Part shown: one piece after another, positions 25,232-33,668 of the stretch | Numbering within the stretch: the stretch's first letter is position 1 | Layout: every line of letters starts with the position of its first letter | Source of the DNA: an uncultured beta proteobacterium | Lineage (GTDB): Bacteria > Pseudomonadota > Gammaproteobacteria > Burkholderiales > SG8-39 | Length of the DNA: 38,050 nucleotides | Direction of reading: 5' to 3' | Assembly (NCBI GenBank): GCA_902826155.1 | Contig: CADEDU010000001.1 | Location: 51,890 to 89,939 of the forward strand | Notes under the pieces: model-generated | Told to the model about the DNA's origin: nothing | The model's database searches: none | What the model saw: only the letters and a program-made list of their open reading frames with translations | Made by a program: the position numbers and the translations under genes

Positions 25232-25253
25232 GTGCTGCTGTGCCGTCGGGCAC

Positions 25254-25814
25254 TCACTGAAGCGCTCCCGGCCGCTTGTCGTCGATCGCTTCGATCAGCA
25301 GGCGCAGGTTTTCCTTCATTGCGAGTGTTACGCACTGGTTCAAGGCATCGTTGCCGCCCGAACGCGCGGATCCCGCTTCCGTGCTGATCGTCTCGCGCAT
25401 CAGCGTGCGGCCCGAAGCGACATCGACGAGTTCGTACGCGTTCACCAGCCCCCACCGCACCTCCATGCGCACGATGGGAATACGTGACTGCGTCATCTTG
25501 GACGACAAAATCGTCGTGCGCAGTTCGAGCTCGGCCGGCGCGGTATCGACGGCGCGAAACCGTCCCGACGCACCGAGCGCCGCGACGAGCGCATCGCGCA
25601 TGAGCGGGTTATCGAGCGTGACGCCCATGCCCGGCTCGGCGCCCGTGACGGCGGCCACAGCCAGCGTACGGTCGACAAGCGGCTGTGCGGGCCGCTTCAC
25701 GTCGGGGATCGCTTCCTTGACGTTGGGGCCGGCGCAACTGGCGACAACCAGGGCGGTCAAGGCGATCAGCGCGACGCGCGCACCGAGGCGATGCGACACG
25801 GGGATTTGGCTCAT
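25254..25814 (-). CDS. Putative lipoprotein of unknown function
   Basis: A 186-residue protein with a signal peptide ending in VVASC, giving lipidated Cys27. The mature part has a beta-rich central region (LELRTTILSSKMTQSRIPIVRMEVRWGLVNAYELVDVASGR), with the pattern expected of small periplasmic domains that include CsgG-like and DUF-type lipoproteins. No firm family assignment. Its ATG overlaps the stop of the upstream lipoprotein gene by 4 bp (ATGA, 25811-25814), so the two are translationally coupled and probably work together at the envelope. It converges with the serine hydrolase gene (22 bp apart). Confidence 0.82.
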   Translation of the reverse strand: MSQIPVSHRLGARVALIALTALVVASCAGPNVKEAIPDVKRPAQPLVDRTLAVAAVTGAEPGMGVTLDNPLMRDALVAALGASGRFRAVDTAPAELELRTTILSSKMTQSRIPIVRMEVRWGLVNAYELVDVASGRTLMRETISTEAGSARSGGNDALNQCVTLAMKENLRLLIEAIDDKRPGALQ

Positions 25815-26767
25815 GGTGTCATTCGTCCTTGAGGAGTCAAAGTGATATCGCGCAGCAAAAGACCCAGGCCCTCCGGGTGCACCAACGCATCGGCCTTGAG
25901 CGGATCGCCGTTGGTGTGGATGACGCGGGTGCGTGCAACGCGCGTGTCGCGCAGGTCGATCAGCGCAGCAGCCATCTGCGTGCTGTCGCGCACCGGGCTG
26001 GCCACGAATATGGGCTGGATCGCGTAACCAGTGCCGATGGCAATCGGTCCGATCGCCATTGAGAGTGCGAGCCCACCGACGACTCGGAGAACGTTGAACG
26101 CAGACGCCTTCTCGGTCGACAAGCTGCTGCCTGTGACGCCGACGTAGACCAGCGTGGAATGCCCGCTGCGCTCGCGGACCAACTGCATTGCGCGCTGCGC
26201 TCGGTCGTCATCGACGAAGCGCTGCGGAGCGGCCTCCGCCGACGTCGCTTCCGATGCCGCTTCCGTGAGTGCACCTTGGTAGGAATACGTGGCGATTTCG
26301 AGCAGCGCGGCACGGTATGCGGAGTCGCCCGCCAGCGTTGCCGTCGACCAGAGCGGCTGCGGCCGCTCGGTGAGTTCCCCGTCGATGGCCACGGCGACCT
26401 TCTTCGGCACGTTGCCGGCGTCATGCAACGCGCCGCAGACGAAGGGAGTGAGCGCGGTGCCCACGCTGACGCCGTGCAGGGTCAGAAACTGGCGGACGGC
26501 AGTGACCATCGTCTCGGCGCCCTGCCGCGCGGGATCGATGACGAAGTAGTCGCTGCCCGCGAGCGGGCTGAAGTTGACGCACATGTCAACAACGAGCAGA
26601 ACGCTGCGGTCTTCGGCGAGTGCTGAATGGGCGCCGAGGCGCGTACCAGTGGTGGGTTGCACGGCACAACCCGCCAGGCACACCAACACGACGGCGGCGC
26701 CAGCGAGGGCGCGCTTCGATATGGCCAGTACTTCATGGCGCACCCGCTCGAATCCAAACGCAGGCAT
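25811..26767 (-). CDS. Putative lipoprotein with glycine-rich hydrophobic segment
   Basis: A 318-residue protein. The signal peptide ends in the lipobox CLAGC, with Cys34 lipidated. The mature part has two mixed alpha/beta regions and a Gly/Ala-rich hydrophobic stretch (VLRVVGGLALSMAIGPIAIGTGYAI) that could be a membrane hairpin or a buried core. The frame runs open to 27007, but the 80 extra residues are not coding-like; ATG 26767 starts the signal peptide and has GGGAGG upstream on the minus strand. No family was recognised. It is the first gene of a two-lipoprotein operon. Confidence 0.8.
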   Translation of the reverse strand: MPAFGFERVRHEVLAISKRALAGAAVVLVCLAGCAVQPTTGTRLGAHSALAEDRSVLLVVDMCVNFSPLAGSDYFVIDPARQGAETMVTAVRQFLTLHGVSVGTALTPFVCGALHDAGNVPKKVAVAIDGELTERPQPLWSTATLAGDSAYRAALLEIATYSYQGALTEAASEATSAEAAPQRFVDDDRAQRAMQLVRERSGHSTLVYVGVTGSSLSTEKASAFNVLRVVGGLALSMAIGPIAIGTGYAIQPIFVASPVRDSTQMAAALIDLRDTRVARTRVIHTNGDPLKADALVHPEGLGLLLRDITLTPQGRMTP

Positions 26768-27027
26768 CCGAGTCCTCCCTGCCGGTGTGTTTTCGGTTCT
26801 CCGCCCTGCCAAGCAGGACAATACACGGCGATAGGTCGCACGAGCGAAACAAATCGTCGCGTCGATCGCGCCATTGCCCCAAAGGGCGCGGCACGCACGC
26901 CATCCGCATTCGGGGATCACGCAGTCAAGTGCGAAGGGTGAGTACGCAGCAAAGAGCTTGTGCGGGGTGCGATGGGTGTTCAGTGACGGCCCTCGCTGAG
27001 TCCACACGTCGCGGACTAAGATGTCTC
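26768..27027. other. Divergent intergenic region without a recognised gene
   Basis: This 260-bp stretch separates the two-lipoprotein operon (minus) from the DUF454 remnant and monooxygenase (plus). It must hold the promoter of the lipoprotein operon. I see no coding-like frame with a start and ribosome binding site, no RNA gene and no strong repeat in it. Confidence 0.4.
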
Positions 27028-27174
27028 ATGGTGCGCAGAGTCGCTGTCGGTTTTTTCTGGCGGACGCTTGCCGTGCTGTGCGTGGCGCTGGGCCTGATCG
27101 GCGTTCTTCTCTCAGGGTTGCGCACGACCTCTTCCGTATCCTGCTACGGCGCTCGTACGACAAGGAGTAGCCCG
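27028..27174 (+). pseudogene. N-terminal fragment of a DUF454 (YbaN-like) membrane protein gene
   Basis: ATG 27028 opens VRRVAVGFFWRTLAVLCVAL followed by GLIGVLLSGLRTT. This matches the DUF454/YbaN N-terminus, which from memory reads xLWRxLGxxxLxLGxIGxxLPGLPTTPFLLL. Here LPGLPTT has become LSGLRTT, and the similarity stops before the second helix. The frame then runs without a stop into the FAD monooxygenase (MDVLISG at 27175), so the fragment could be read as a hydrophobic leader fused to that enzyme. I think it is gene debris, because the monooxygenase has its own AAGGAG and a family-standard N-terminus. Confidence 0.5.
27162..27167 (+). promoter_or_regulatory. Ribosome binding site that fixes the monooxygenase start
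   Basis: AAGGAG lies seven bases before ATG 27175. It supports starting the FAD monooxygenase there, not at the in-frame ATG 27028 or further upstream. Confidence 0.7.
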
Positions 27175-28296
27175 ATGGATGTCCTCATCTCCGGCGCCAG
27201 CATGGCCGGCCTCTCGGCGGCCTACTGGTTCGCCCGACTCGGTCACCGGGTCACGGTGGTCGAGCGCGCTGAAGGTCTGCGCCCTGGCGGCGCCCCCATC
27301 GATGTGCGCGGACGCGCGCTAGAGACCGCGGAGCGCATGGGCATCCTGGCGAAGATCGATCAGGAGAAAGTCTTCATCCTGGAACCGATGCCGGTCCTCG
27401 ACGGTGCGGGAGTACAAGTGGCCACCCTCGATCTGCGCTGGTTCGCCAATGAGACCGATCATGACATCGAGATCGCGCGCGACCGGCTGAATCGGATTTT
27501 GCGCGGCGTCGTTCCCGATGGCGTCGAGTTCCGCTTCAACGTATCCATCGTGTCGATTGTCGATGGACCCGGTGGCGTGGAGACGGCCTTTACGGACGGC
27601 GGGCGGAGCCGCTACGACCTCGTAGTCGGTGCCGATGGCCTGCACTCCAACGTGCGCAGGCTCGCCTTCGGACCTGAGCAGGACTACGTTCGCCACTTCG
27701 GCCACTATGTCGCACTCGTCGACCTGCCGAACGACCGGCAGTGGCAGCGCGCAATGCTCAATGTGCCCGGACTGACGATCCTCGTGCGCGATGCCGGCGA
27801 CGGACCGCAGGCAATGATGCTGGCAGCCAGTGCCGAGTTGGACTACGACTATCACGACCCGGGATCACAACGCAGGATGATCGGTGACTTCCTCTCCCGC
27901 GTCGATGCATGGCAGGTGCCCGCATTGCGTGCGGCATTCACCGACCCCGCAGCCAAGGGCTTCTACTTCGACTCGGTCGCCCAGACGCACATGCCGAGCT
28001 GGATCAAGGGCAACGTCGCGGTGATTGGCGATGCGGCCCACTGCGCCGCGCTGTTGTCGGGTATGGGCACGACCTTGGCGATGGTGTCCGCGGAAACACT
28101 GGCGAGCATCTGGACACAGTGCGGCGGCAACATGGAGGCTGCATCTCCCACCTATCACGCGCGGTTGCGCCCCTACGTCGATCAATGCCAGGCGTTTGCG
28201 CATGAAGGTGCGCCGATCATGGTGCCGGCGACGCAGGAGGCGCTCGATGCGCGCAACGCCAACTTTCGCGAGGTTGCCGCCAAGTTCGCCTCATGA
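27175..28296 (+). CDS. FAD-dependent monooxygenase (PHBH/TetX-like group A)
   Basis: A 373-residue flavoprotein hydroxylase. The N-terminal FAD-binding motif is ISGASMAGLSAAYW (GxSxxG in place of GxGxxG), followed by Glu30-Arg31 for ribose binding. The DG motif is VGADGLHSNVRR (151-162) and the second FAD motif is GDAAHC (285-290). Such enzymes use NAD(P)H and O2 to hydroxylate aromatic or polyketide-like compounds; TetX-type members inactivate tetracyclines, but no resistance role can be read here. The C-terminal third is complete for the family. The start at ATG 27175 is supported by AAGGAG. It stands alone between a lipoprotein operon and a patch of broken genes, so its pathway is unknown. 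Confidence 0.9.
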   Translation: MDVLISGASMAGLSAAYWFARLGHRVTVVERAEGLRPGGAPIDVRGRALETAERMGILAKIDQEKVFILEPMPVLDGAGVQVATLDLRWFANETDHDIEIARDRLNRILRGVVPDGVEFRFNVSIVSIVDGPGGVETAFTDGGRSRYDLVVGADGLHSNVRRLAFGPEQDYVRHFGHYVALVDLPNDRQWQRAMLNVPGLTILVRDAGDGPQAMMLAASAELDYDYHDPGSQRRMIGDFLSRVDAWQVPALRAAFTDPAAKGFYFDSVAQTHMPSWIKGNVAVIGDAAHCAALLSGMGTTLAMVSAETLASIWTQCGGNMEAASPTYHARLRPYVDQCQAFAHEGAPIMVPATQEALDARNANFREVAAKFAS

Positions 28297-28312
28297 ACGA
28301 GGCGGTTGCTCG

Positions 28313-28462
28313 TCTGGGATGCGCACGGAACCTGAGGCAGCGGTCGTGCAATGGTTCGACGAGCAACCGGCGGAATCGATCTGGACCACCAGCCTCACCC
28401 TCTTCGAAACGAGGCCCGGTCCGGGTTTGTTGCCGAAGGGTCGTCGTCGGCAATTTCTCGCG
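28313..28462 (+). pseudogene. Fragment of a PIN-domain (VapC/FitB-like) toxin gene
   Basis: Translation here gives MRTEPEAAVVQWFDEQPAES followed by IWTTSLTLFETRPGPGLLPKGRRRQ. This is the middle of a FitB/VapC-type PIN toxin, whose usual text is ...RxEPDPAVVxWLDxQPAExIWTTSITxFEIRxGLxLLPxGRRR. The N-terminal LDTNV metal site and everything after GRRRQ are missing. At 28463 the same frame runs directly into a Bug-receptor fragment, so two unrelated genes have been joined. No matching antitoxin was seen. It cannot encode an active nuclease. Confidence 0.7.
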
Positions 28463-28720
28463 CTGGTCGTCAACCCATCGTTTGCGGCGAAGACGGTTCC
28501 CGAATTCATTGCCCACGCCAAGGCTCGTCCGGGCAAGATCACCATGGCCTCGGCAGGTGCTGGTACGCCGCCGCATGTCGCCGGAGAAACTGTCCAAGAT
28601 GAGGTTCGCGATCGACCTGCATCACATACCCTACCGTGGCGATGTTCCGGCGCTTACCGACATCCTCGGCGGCCGTGTAGACCTTTACTTCAGCGCTCTG
28701 AGTGGGGCGATCCGTCGCGC
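28463..28720 (+). pseudogene. Broken Bug/TctC receptor gene (fragment with frameshift)
   Basis: The frame reads LVVNPSFAAKTVPEFIAHAK then ARPGKITMASAGAGTPPHVAGE, the typical middle of a Bug receptor. Similarity then continues one frame over as LSKMRFAIDLHHIPYRG, DVPALTDILGGRVDLYF and SALSGAI. The switch falls at an A-run in GGAGAAACTG (28583-28591), so one extra base explains it. The signal peptide, first lobe and C-terminal third are absent. It is the third Bug sequence in the window and the only broken one. Confidence 0.8.
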
Positions 28721-28768
28721 GAAGCGGCAACATAGCCGCGCGAAGCCGCGATCGCCGCAACATAACCG

Positions 28769-29932
28769 TCAGGAGTCGGCAATCCTCGCCCGCATCGCAG
28801 GCGAGCGTGCATCGGCATTGGCAAGTGCCCTGCGATCGGTAGCTGCGACGCCCAGAAATACGCGTAGCCGATTCAATTCTTCGTCCAGCGCCGCGCGCAG
28901 CGTTCGATCGCGCGCGAGCGCTTTGTCGACGTAACCGAACTCAGCCGCGAGGCTACCTTCGCGTACCGATACATTGCCCCATCCGACGATTCGGTCATGC
29001 CAGAGCAGGGGGAGCGCGTAGTAACCCAACCGGCGTTTGGTGGGCGGTGTGTACGCCTCAAATCGATACGCCCATCTCCAGAACAGCGTGAATCGACGAC
29101 GGTCCCAGACGATCGGGTCGAACGGAGCCAATAGCCGCGCTAAGGGCGCCACCTGCCAGCGGCGAGACAAGGGATCTTCGCTGGCTGGCCAGAACCACTG
29201 AATACCGTCGATCGAGCAACTGGCCAGACGCTGCTTGGCTCGGTTCAGTGCCGCGGTCATGTCCGCTGAATATTGGGGCGCACCGTGGCGCAAATGGCGG
29301 ACGAGTTGACCGAGGCTTGCTGCCGGCAACGGCGCGTACTTGAGCACGATGACATCGATCAGGCTGTCCATCCGTGCACGCGCCGTAGCCGCATCGGGTT
29401 CATCGGCCGCTCGTCTGGATACGGCGTAGACGCGCGTGCCCTTGTCGCGATGCGAAACGCGCAACATGCCGCGATAGTGCATGCCATCCAAGAGCTGAGT
29501 GCTCGCATTGGAGGTGCCGCCAAACCAATTTGTGACCTTGCCGTGGGCGAACTGCTGATCGACCTCACGCGGATGAGTTGCGCCCCGCGCCGAAACGAAC
29601 TCCAGTATCTCTTGCGCCTGCCGCTGTCGCTCAGCCGGCCACGGTTTGATGGGTTGCCTGGGGTGCATGAGTTGGTACAGATTTCGCGTCACAAACCCGT
29701 AGTTGACGAAGAAATCCTCTTCGATTGCCAGTCTGCGGTAGCGGCGCTCGAGATCGCCGACGCGGTACTTCACGACGCGATGACGCAGGATCAAGTCTTG
29801 CGCGCGGGCAGGTGCGCGAATCGGATCGGCTTGGACAAACCCCAAGGTTTTGACTGCCCGCATGAGGGTGGTAGGCGCAAACAGTGAGCGCGCGACACCG
29901 TATCGTCGCAGATCGTTCAGAGTTGGTTGCAT
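28769..29932 (-). CDS. ycaQ: YcaQ-like winged-helix DNA glycosylase family protein
   Basis: A 387-residue protein of the HTH_42/YcaQ family (AlkX in E. coli), whose studied members unhook DNA interstrand crosslinks or remove bulky alkyl adducts. The catalytic QxD motif is Q34-A-D36 in GFVQADPIRAPARAQD. Other family segments are YRRLAIEEDFFVNYGFV, HPREVDQQFAHGKVTNWFGG, LLAPFDPIVWDRRRF and YRFEAYTPPTKRRLGYYALP. QxD, not the QxQ of the AlkZ branch, points to the YcaQ branch. It stands alone, 100 bp upstream of nothing it overlaps, and its C-terminus abuts the gene debris. Assignment to the family is firm; substrate range is inferred. Confidence 0.85.
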   Translation of the reverse strand: MQPTLNDLRRYGVARSLFAPTTLMRAVKTLGFVQADPIRAPARAQDLILRHRVVKYRVGDLERRYRRLAIEEDFFVNYGFVTRNLYQLMHPRQPIKPWPAERQRQAQEILEFVSARGATHPREVDQQFAHGKVTNWFGGTSNASTQLLDGMHYRGMLRVSHRDKGTRVYAVSRRAADEPDAATARARMDSLIDVIVLKYAPLPAASLGQLVRHLRHGAPQYSADMTAALNRAKQRLASCSIDGIQWFWPASEDPLSRRWQVAPLARLLAPFDPIVWDRRRFTLFWRWAYRFEAYTPPTKRRLGYYALPLLWHDRIVGWGNVSVREGSLAAEFGYVDKALARDRTLRAALDEELNRLRVFLGVAATDRRALANADARSPAMRARIADS

Positions 29933-30032
29933 GGGGCTCAGTGTTAGGGCGCTTCACTTGCGGCACGCTCGTGCTCAGCGGTCGAGATCCGGGTACTTTG
30001 CAGAGAACGAGCGATCCACGTCCGCTGAACCC

Positions 30033-31223
30033 TTATGCCGTCGCCAACCTCCCGACCGGCCGCTCCACGATCGCCCAATGCATCGCCGCGGCAACGAAAC
30101 AGAGCGCGGCGCTCGCCCACCACATGACGGTGTAGGAGCCGGTGGCATCGAACGCCACACCGCCCAGCCACGAACCGCAAAACGCGCCGAGCTGATGGCT
30201 CATGAACACGATGCCGTAGAGCGTGGCCATGTATTGCGGACCGAAGAAGATCGCGACTAACGACCCGGTGAGCGGGATCGTCGAGAGCCAGGTGAGGCCC
30301 ATGCCGATCGCGTAGATGAGCGCGGTGGTGGGTGTGAGCGGCAAGCTGAGCAGGCCCACCACGAGCACGCCGCGCGCGAAGTAGAGCCAACCGAGGATCG
30401 ATTTCTTCGCGCGCCGCTCGCCCATGCGGCCGAATACGTAGGTGCCGACGATGTTGGTAACGCCGATGGTGGCGAGCACCGCGGCGCCCAGCGTCGGCGA
30501 CAGACCGTTGTCCACCAGATACGCGGGCATGTGGGTGGAGATGAAGTTGAGCTGGAAGCCGCACACGAAAAAGCCGATGGTGAGCAGCCAGAAGCTGGGT
30601 AGGGCGAACGCTTCATGCAGTGCCTGCGGCAGCGTCTGCGCTTTGGTTTCGGCGGCCGAGACGGTGATGCCCGCGACGGCACGTGCGCACGGAATGATCG
30701 TCGCGGCCAGCGCGGCGAGCACCAGATACGCCGCCACCCAGCCCCAATTGCCGATCACCCATTGCGTGATCGGAATCATCAGAAACTGGCCGAGCGAGCT
30801 GCCCAGACTCACCGTCGCGATCACACGCGCACGCAATTCGGGTGGTGCTGCTTTGCCCGCGGCGGCGAGCACGACCGAGAAACCGGCGGCGGCCAGTCCC
30901 ACGCCGACCATGAGATTGCCGAACAGGTAGTCGGCGTTGCTCGCTGCGCCGGCCATCAACAGCAGGCCAAGCGCGTAGATGACTCCGCCGATCGCGGTGA
31001 TGCGGCCCGGTCCGTAGCGATCGGCGATCACACCGGCGAGCGGCGCGCCGAATCCCCACAGCAGATTCGACACGGCGATGCCGAAGCCGAATGCCTCGCG
31101 ACTGATCTGCAGATCGGTCGTGACCGAGGGCAGAAACAGGCCGAAGCCTTGCCGCAGCCCCATCACCAGAAACAGGATCCAGGCAGCGGCGAGCGTGATG
31201 AGCCAGAGCGGGCGAGAGGGCAT
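30033..31223 (-). CDS. MFS transporter
   Basis: A 396-residue major facilitator superfamily permease with twelve predicted helices. It begins PSRPLWLITLAAAWILFLVM, continues GLRQGFGLFLPSVTTDL, and has the loop signature GVIADRYGPGRITAIGG and later FGRMGERRAKKSI. The GLRQ.FGLFLP start is typical of a broad branch of putative monocarboxylate/organic-anion MFS proteins in proteobacteria. The frame is open to 31256 (MRAHPLPSKES), but ATG 31223 gives the usual N-terminus; neither has a strong ribosome binding site. It diverges from the methyltransferase gene over 176 bp. Confidence 0.88.
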   Translation of the reverse strand: MPSRPLWLITLAAAWILFLVMGLRQGFGLFLPSVTTDLQISREAFGFGIAVSNLLWGFGAPLAGVIADRYGPGRITAIGGVIYALGLLLMAGAASNADYLFGNLMVGVGLAAAGFSVVLAAAGKAAPPELRARVIATVSLGSSLGQFLMIPITQWVIGNWGWVAAYLVLAALAATIIPCARAVAGITVSAAETKAQTLPQALHEAFALPSFWLLTIGFFVCGFQLNFISTHMPAYLVDNGLSPTLGAAVLATIGVTNIVGTYVFGRMGERRAKKSILGWLYFARGVLVVGLLSLPLTPTTALIYAIGMGLTWLSTIPLTGSLVAIFFGPQYMATLYGIVFMSHQLGAFCGSWLGGVAFDATGSYTVMWWASAALCFVAAAMHWAIVERPVGRLATA

Positions 31224-31399
31224 TGATTCTTTCGACGGCAACGGATGCGCGCGCAAGGGCGGCGGCTTTGGGAGCGGCGTCTAGCCGATCGGAGCTTATA
31301 CGTGATCCCTCGCCATCGTTCCGGCAGCGCAACGCTTGCGATCGAGCATTGCGCCGCGCAGACTGCTCGTCATCCCATAAGCTCGAAAGGGAGGAGACG

Positions 31400-32479
31400 A
31401 TGAGCAGCACCGCTTCGGATGTCGGGCGTACCAATGCACCGAGCCCCGACGACCAGGTCGCCCGCATCTTCGCCTGGCGCCGCGGCTTCAATACGATCTT
31501 CCTGATCGACGTCGGCGTGAAGCTGGGGCTGTTCAAGGCGCTGGCGGCGAAGCCGGAACGCACCGCAGCCGAACTCGCACTGGAACTCGGCTTGCACGCG
31601 CCGTACGTGGCCACATGGTGCCGCACCTGTTACGGCATGGAGATCCTCGAGGTCGTCGATGACGGCGTGACCGGCGGCGCGCGCTTCCGGCTTGCTCCGC
31701 ACATGGACACGATCCTCGCCAGCCCCGGCCATCCGCGCTATCTCGGTGGCTTCATCGATCTGGCCACGGGAACGGCGGTCGACGACTTCCGGCAAAACGC
31801 ACGCGCGTTTCGCTCGGGCTGGGTCAAGCCGTTCCAGGGGCGCGGCGCGTCGTTCGCCAGCACCGTGGGCGATGCGACCTTCGGCTTGCAGGTGCTGACC
31901 GCGCGCAAGCTGCTGGGCGAACTCGACGGGCTCGCCCCGCGGCTCGAAGCGGGCGGCACGGTGCTGGAAGTGGGATGTGGCACCGGCAATCTGCTGGTGC
32001 AGGTGGCCAAGGCGTATCGTCAGGCGCGCTGCGTCGGCGTCGATATCGACAGCGACAGCCTCGAGGTGGCACGCGAGCGCATCGCGGCGGCAAAGGTGGG
32101 CGGTCGCGTCGAGCTGCGTCATGGCAGCGTGTCGGCAACCGTCGAACCCGCCAGCATCGACGTGGTCACGATGGTCGAAGTGCTGCACGAGATCGCGCCG
32201 GGCATTCGCGCCGGCGTGGTCGCCGAGTGCGCCGCGGCGCTCAAGCCCGGCGGCTGGATGCTGATCGTCGACGAGACCTATCCGAGCACGCCGCGCGAAT
32301 CGCGCCAGCGCGATTTCCTGTTTCCACTGCACACCGGTTTCGAGGAACTGCTGTGGGGCAACGTGCTGCCAACGCGCGCCGAGCAGGAGTCGATGCTGCG
32401 CGCTGCGGGGTTCACCGGCGAGATCCGTCGCTCGATCGTCGGCGAGGGCTTCACGGTGCTGGCCACGCGCAAGGGTTGA
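31400..32479 (+). CDS. Class I SAM-dependent methyltransferase with N-terminal winged helix
   Basis: A 359-residue protein. Residues ~25-95 look like a winged-helix dimerisation domain (IFLIDVGVKLGLFKALA, TAAELALELGLHAPYVATW), as in O-methyltransferases. The catalytic domain carries motif I VLEVGCGTGNLL, the acidic residue in CVGVDIDSDSLEVARERI, and VVTMVEVLHEI then ALKPGGWMLIVDE. The substrate is probably a small molecule. ATG 31400 follows GGGAGGAG. The last codons and stop lie in the first unit of a 14-bp tandem repeat. No linked biosynthetic genes were recognised. Confidence 0.9.
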   Translation: MSSTASDVGRTNAPSPDDQVARIFAWRRGFNTIFLIDVGVKLGLFKALAAKPERTAAELALELGLHAPYVATWCRTCYGMEILEVVDDGVTGGARFRLAPHMDTILASPGHPRYLGGFIDLATGTAVDDFRQNARAFRSGWVKPFQGRGASFASTVGDATFGLQVLTARKLLGELDGLAPRLEAGGTVLEVGCGTGNLLVQVAKAYRQARCVGVDIDSDSLEVARERIAAAKVGGRVELRHGSVSATVEPASIDVVTMVEVLHEIAPGIRAGVVAECAAALKPGGWMLIVDETYPSTPRESRQRDFLFPLHTGFEELLWGNVLPTRAEQESMLRAAGFTGEIRRSIVGEGFTVLATRKG

Positions 32480-32512
32480 GGTGCAAGGCTTGAGGTGCAA
32501 GGGTTGATGTAC
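32471..32512 (+). repeat. Three tandem 14-bp repeats at the methyltransferase 3' end
   Basis: Three units in a row read AAGGGTTGAGGTGC, AAGGCTTGAGGTGC and AAGGGTTGATGTAC. The first spans the last two codons and the stop of the methyltransferase. Each unit contains TGA, and because 14 is not a multiple of three the array puts stops in all frames. It probably arose by slippage. Confidence 0.85.
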
Positions 32513-32668
32513 AAGAGTGACGAGGCGGCGTCGCTTTGCTTTGTATTGATCTGCTCGCGCGTTGCTTCGTGTACGGGCCGGCCGCTATGATCCTGCGCTC
32601 GAGGCGAAACCCGCCGTGACCTGCTGAATCCCGCCATAACCATCGATTCCATTGCCGGAGGATCCACG

Positions 32669-33631
32669 ATGAAACCCCTGTACGTTGCTGCGGCACTCGC
32701 TGCGCTGGCTGCTGCCGTCAGTTCCACCGCGACGCTCGCGGCCTATCCGGATCGGCCGATCAAGATGATCGTGCCGTGGGCCGCCGGGGGCGACACCGAC
32801 AACATCTTCCGGCCGTTCGCGCCGTTGCTGCAGAAGAATCTCGGCGGCAATTCCACGGTGGTGATCGCCAACGTCGGCGGCGCTTCCGGCACCACTGGCG
32901 CGCGCGAAGCCAAAGCGGCCGCGCCGGATGGCTACACGATCTTCTCGGTGCACGATTACATCCATCTCACCTATTACACCGGCATCGCCGATGTGAACTA
33001 CACCGACTTCGAGCCGGTGTGCCTGATCTCGGCGACGCCTTCGGTGCTGACTGCGAGCGCGAAAACGCCGTTCAAGGATTTCGCCGGGTTGATCGCCGAT
33101 GCGAAGGCGCGTCCGAACCAGATCAGCGTCGGAGCCACGCTGGGCTCGACCAGCCACTTCTTCCCGCTGCTGGTGCAGCGCTCGGCCGGCGTGCAGTTCA
33201 AGTACGTGTCGTACGACGGCCTGGCGCCGCGCATGAACGCCATTCTCGGCGGGCACATCGATCTCACCGACTCCAACCTCACCCAGAAAGGCAAGGTCGA
33301 GGCTGGACAGTTGCGCTTCCTCGCGATCGCCAGCGAAAAGCGTGACGCGCAGATGCCGAGCGTGCCTACGCTCAAGGAGCTTGGCCACAACATCGTCTAC
33401 GAGGTCTCGCGCGGCTTGCTGCTGCCCAAGGGCACGCCCGCCGACGTGATCGGCAAGTTGGAGACGGCGTGTGCCGCGGCAGCCAAGGATCCGGCGTTCG
33501 ACGAAGCGATGAAGAAACAGGGCACCAAGGTCGACTATCGCGATCGCAAGGGTCATCTCGAGTTCCTGAAGAACGCGGATGCGTTGAATCGCAGCGTGCT
33601 CAAGGAGATCGGGCTGCTCAAGCGGCAGTAG
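32669..33631 (+). CDS. Bug/TctC-family receptor of the TTT operon
   Basis: A 320-residue periplasmic receptor. The signal peptide ends near residue 24 (ATLAAYPDRP). The mature start YPDRPIKMIVPWAAGGDTD is the family hallmark, with GASGTTGAREAKAAAPDGYT, VCLISATPSVLTAS, KYVSYDGLAPRMNAILGGHI and PKGTPADVIGKLETACAAA further on. ATG 32669 has GGAGGATCC upstream. It is the first gene of a TctC-TctB-TctA set, so it delivers a carboxylate to the membrane subunits encoded directly downstream. It is clearly distinct in sequence from the receptor at 21960. Confidence 0.94.
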   Translation: MKPLYVAAALAALAAAVSSTATLAAYPDRPIKMIVPWAAGGDTDNIFRPFAPLLQKNLGGNSTVVIANVGGASGTTGAREAKAAAPDGYTIFSVHDYIHLTYYTGIADVNYTDFEPVCLISATPSVLTASAKTPFKDFAGLIADAKARPNQISVGATLGSTSHFFPLLVQRSAGVQFKYVSYDGLAPRMNAILGGHIDLTDSNLTQKGKVEAGQLRFLAIASEKRDAQMPSVPTLKELGHNIVYEVSRGLLLPKGTPADVIGKLETACAAAAKDPAFDEAMKKQGTKVDYRDRKGHLEFLKNADALNRSVLKEIGLLKRQ

Positions 33632-33668
33632 GCCGGGCTCGCTCGCACCGATCCGAACACGCTCAATC

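Noticed and set aside
26768..27007. 80-residue N-terminal extension of the 318-residue lipoprotein
   Set aside because: The extension is Cys/Arg-rich and not coding-like, and it would bury the lipobox signal peptide that begins at 26767.
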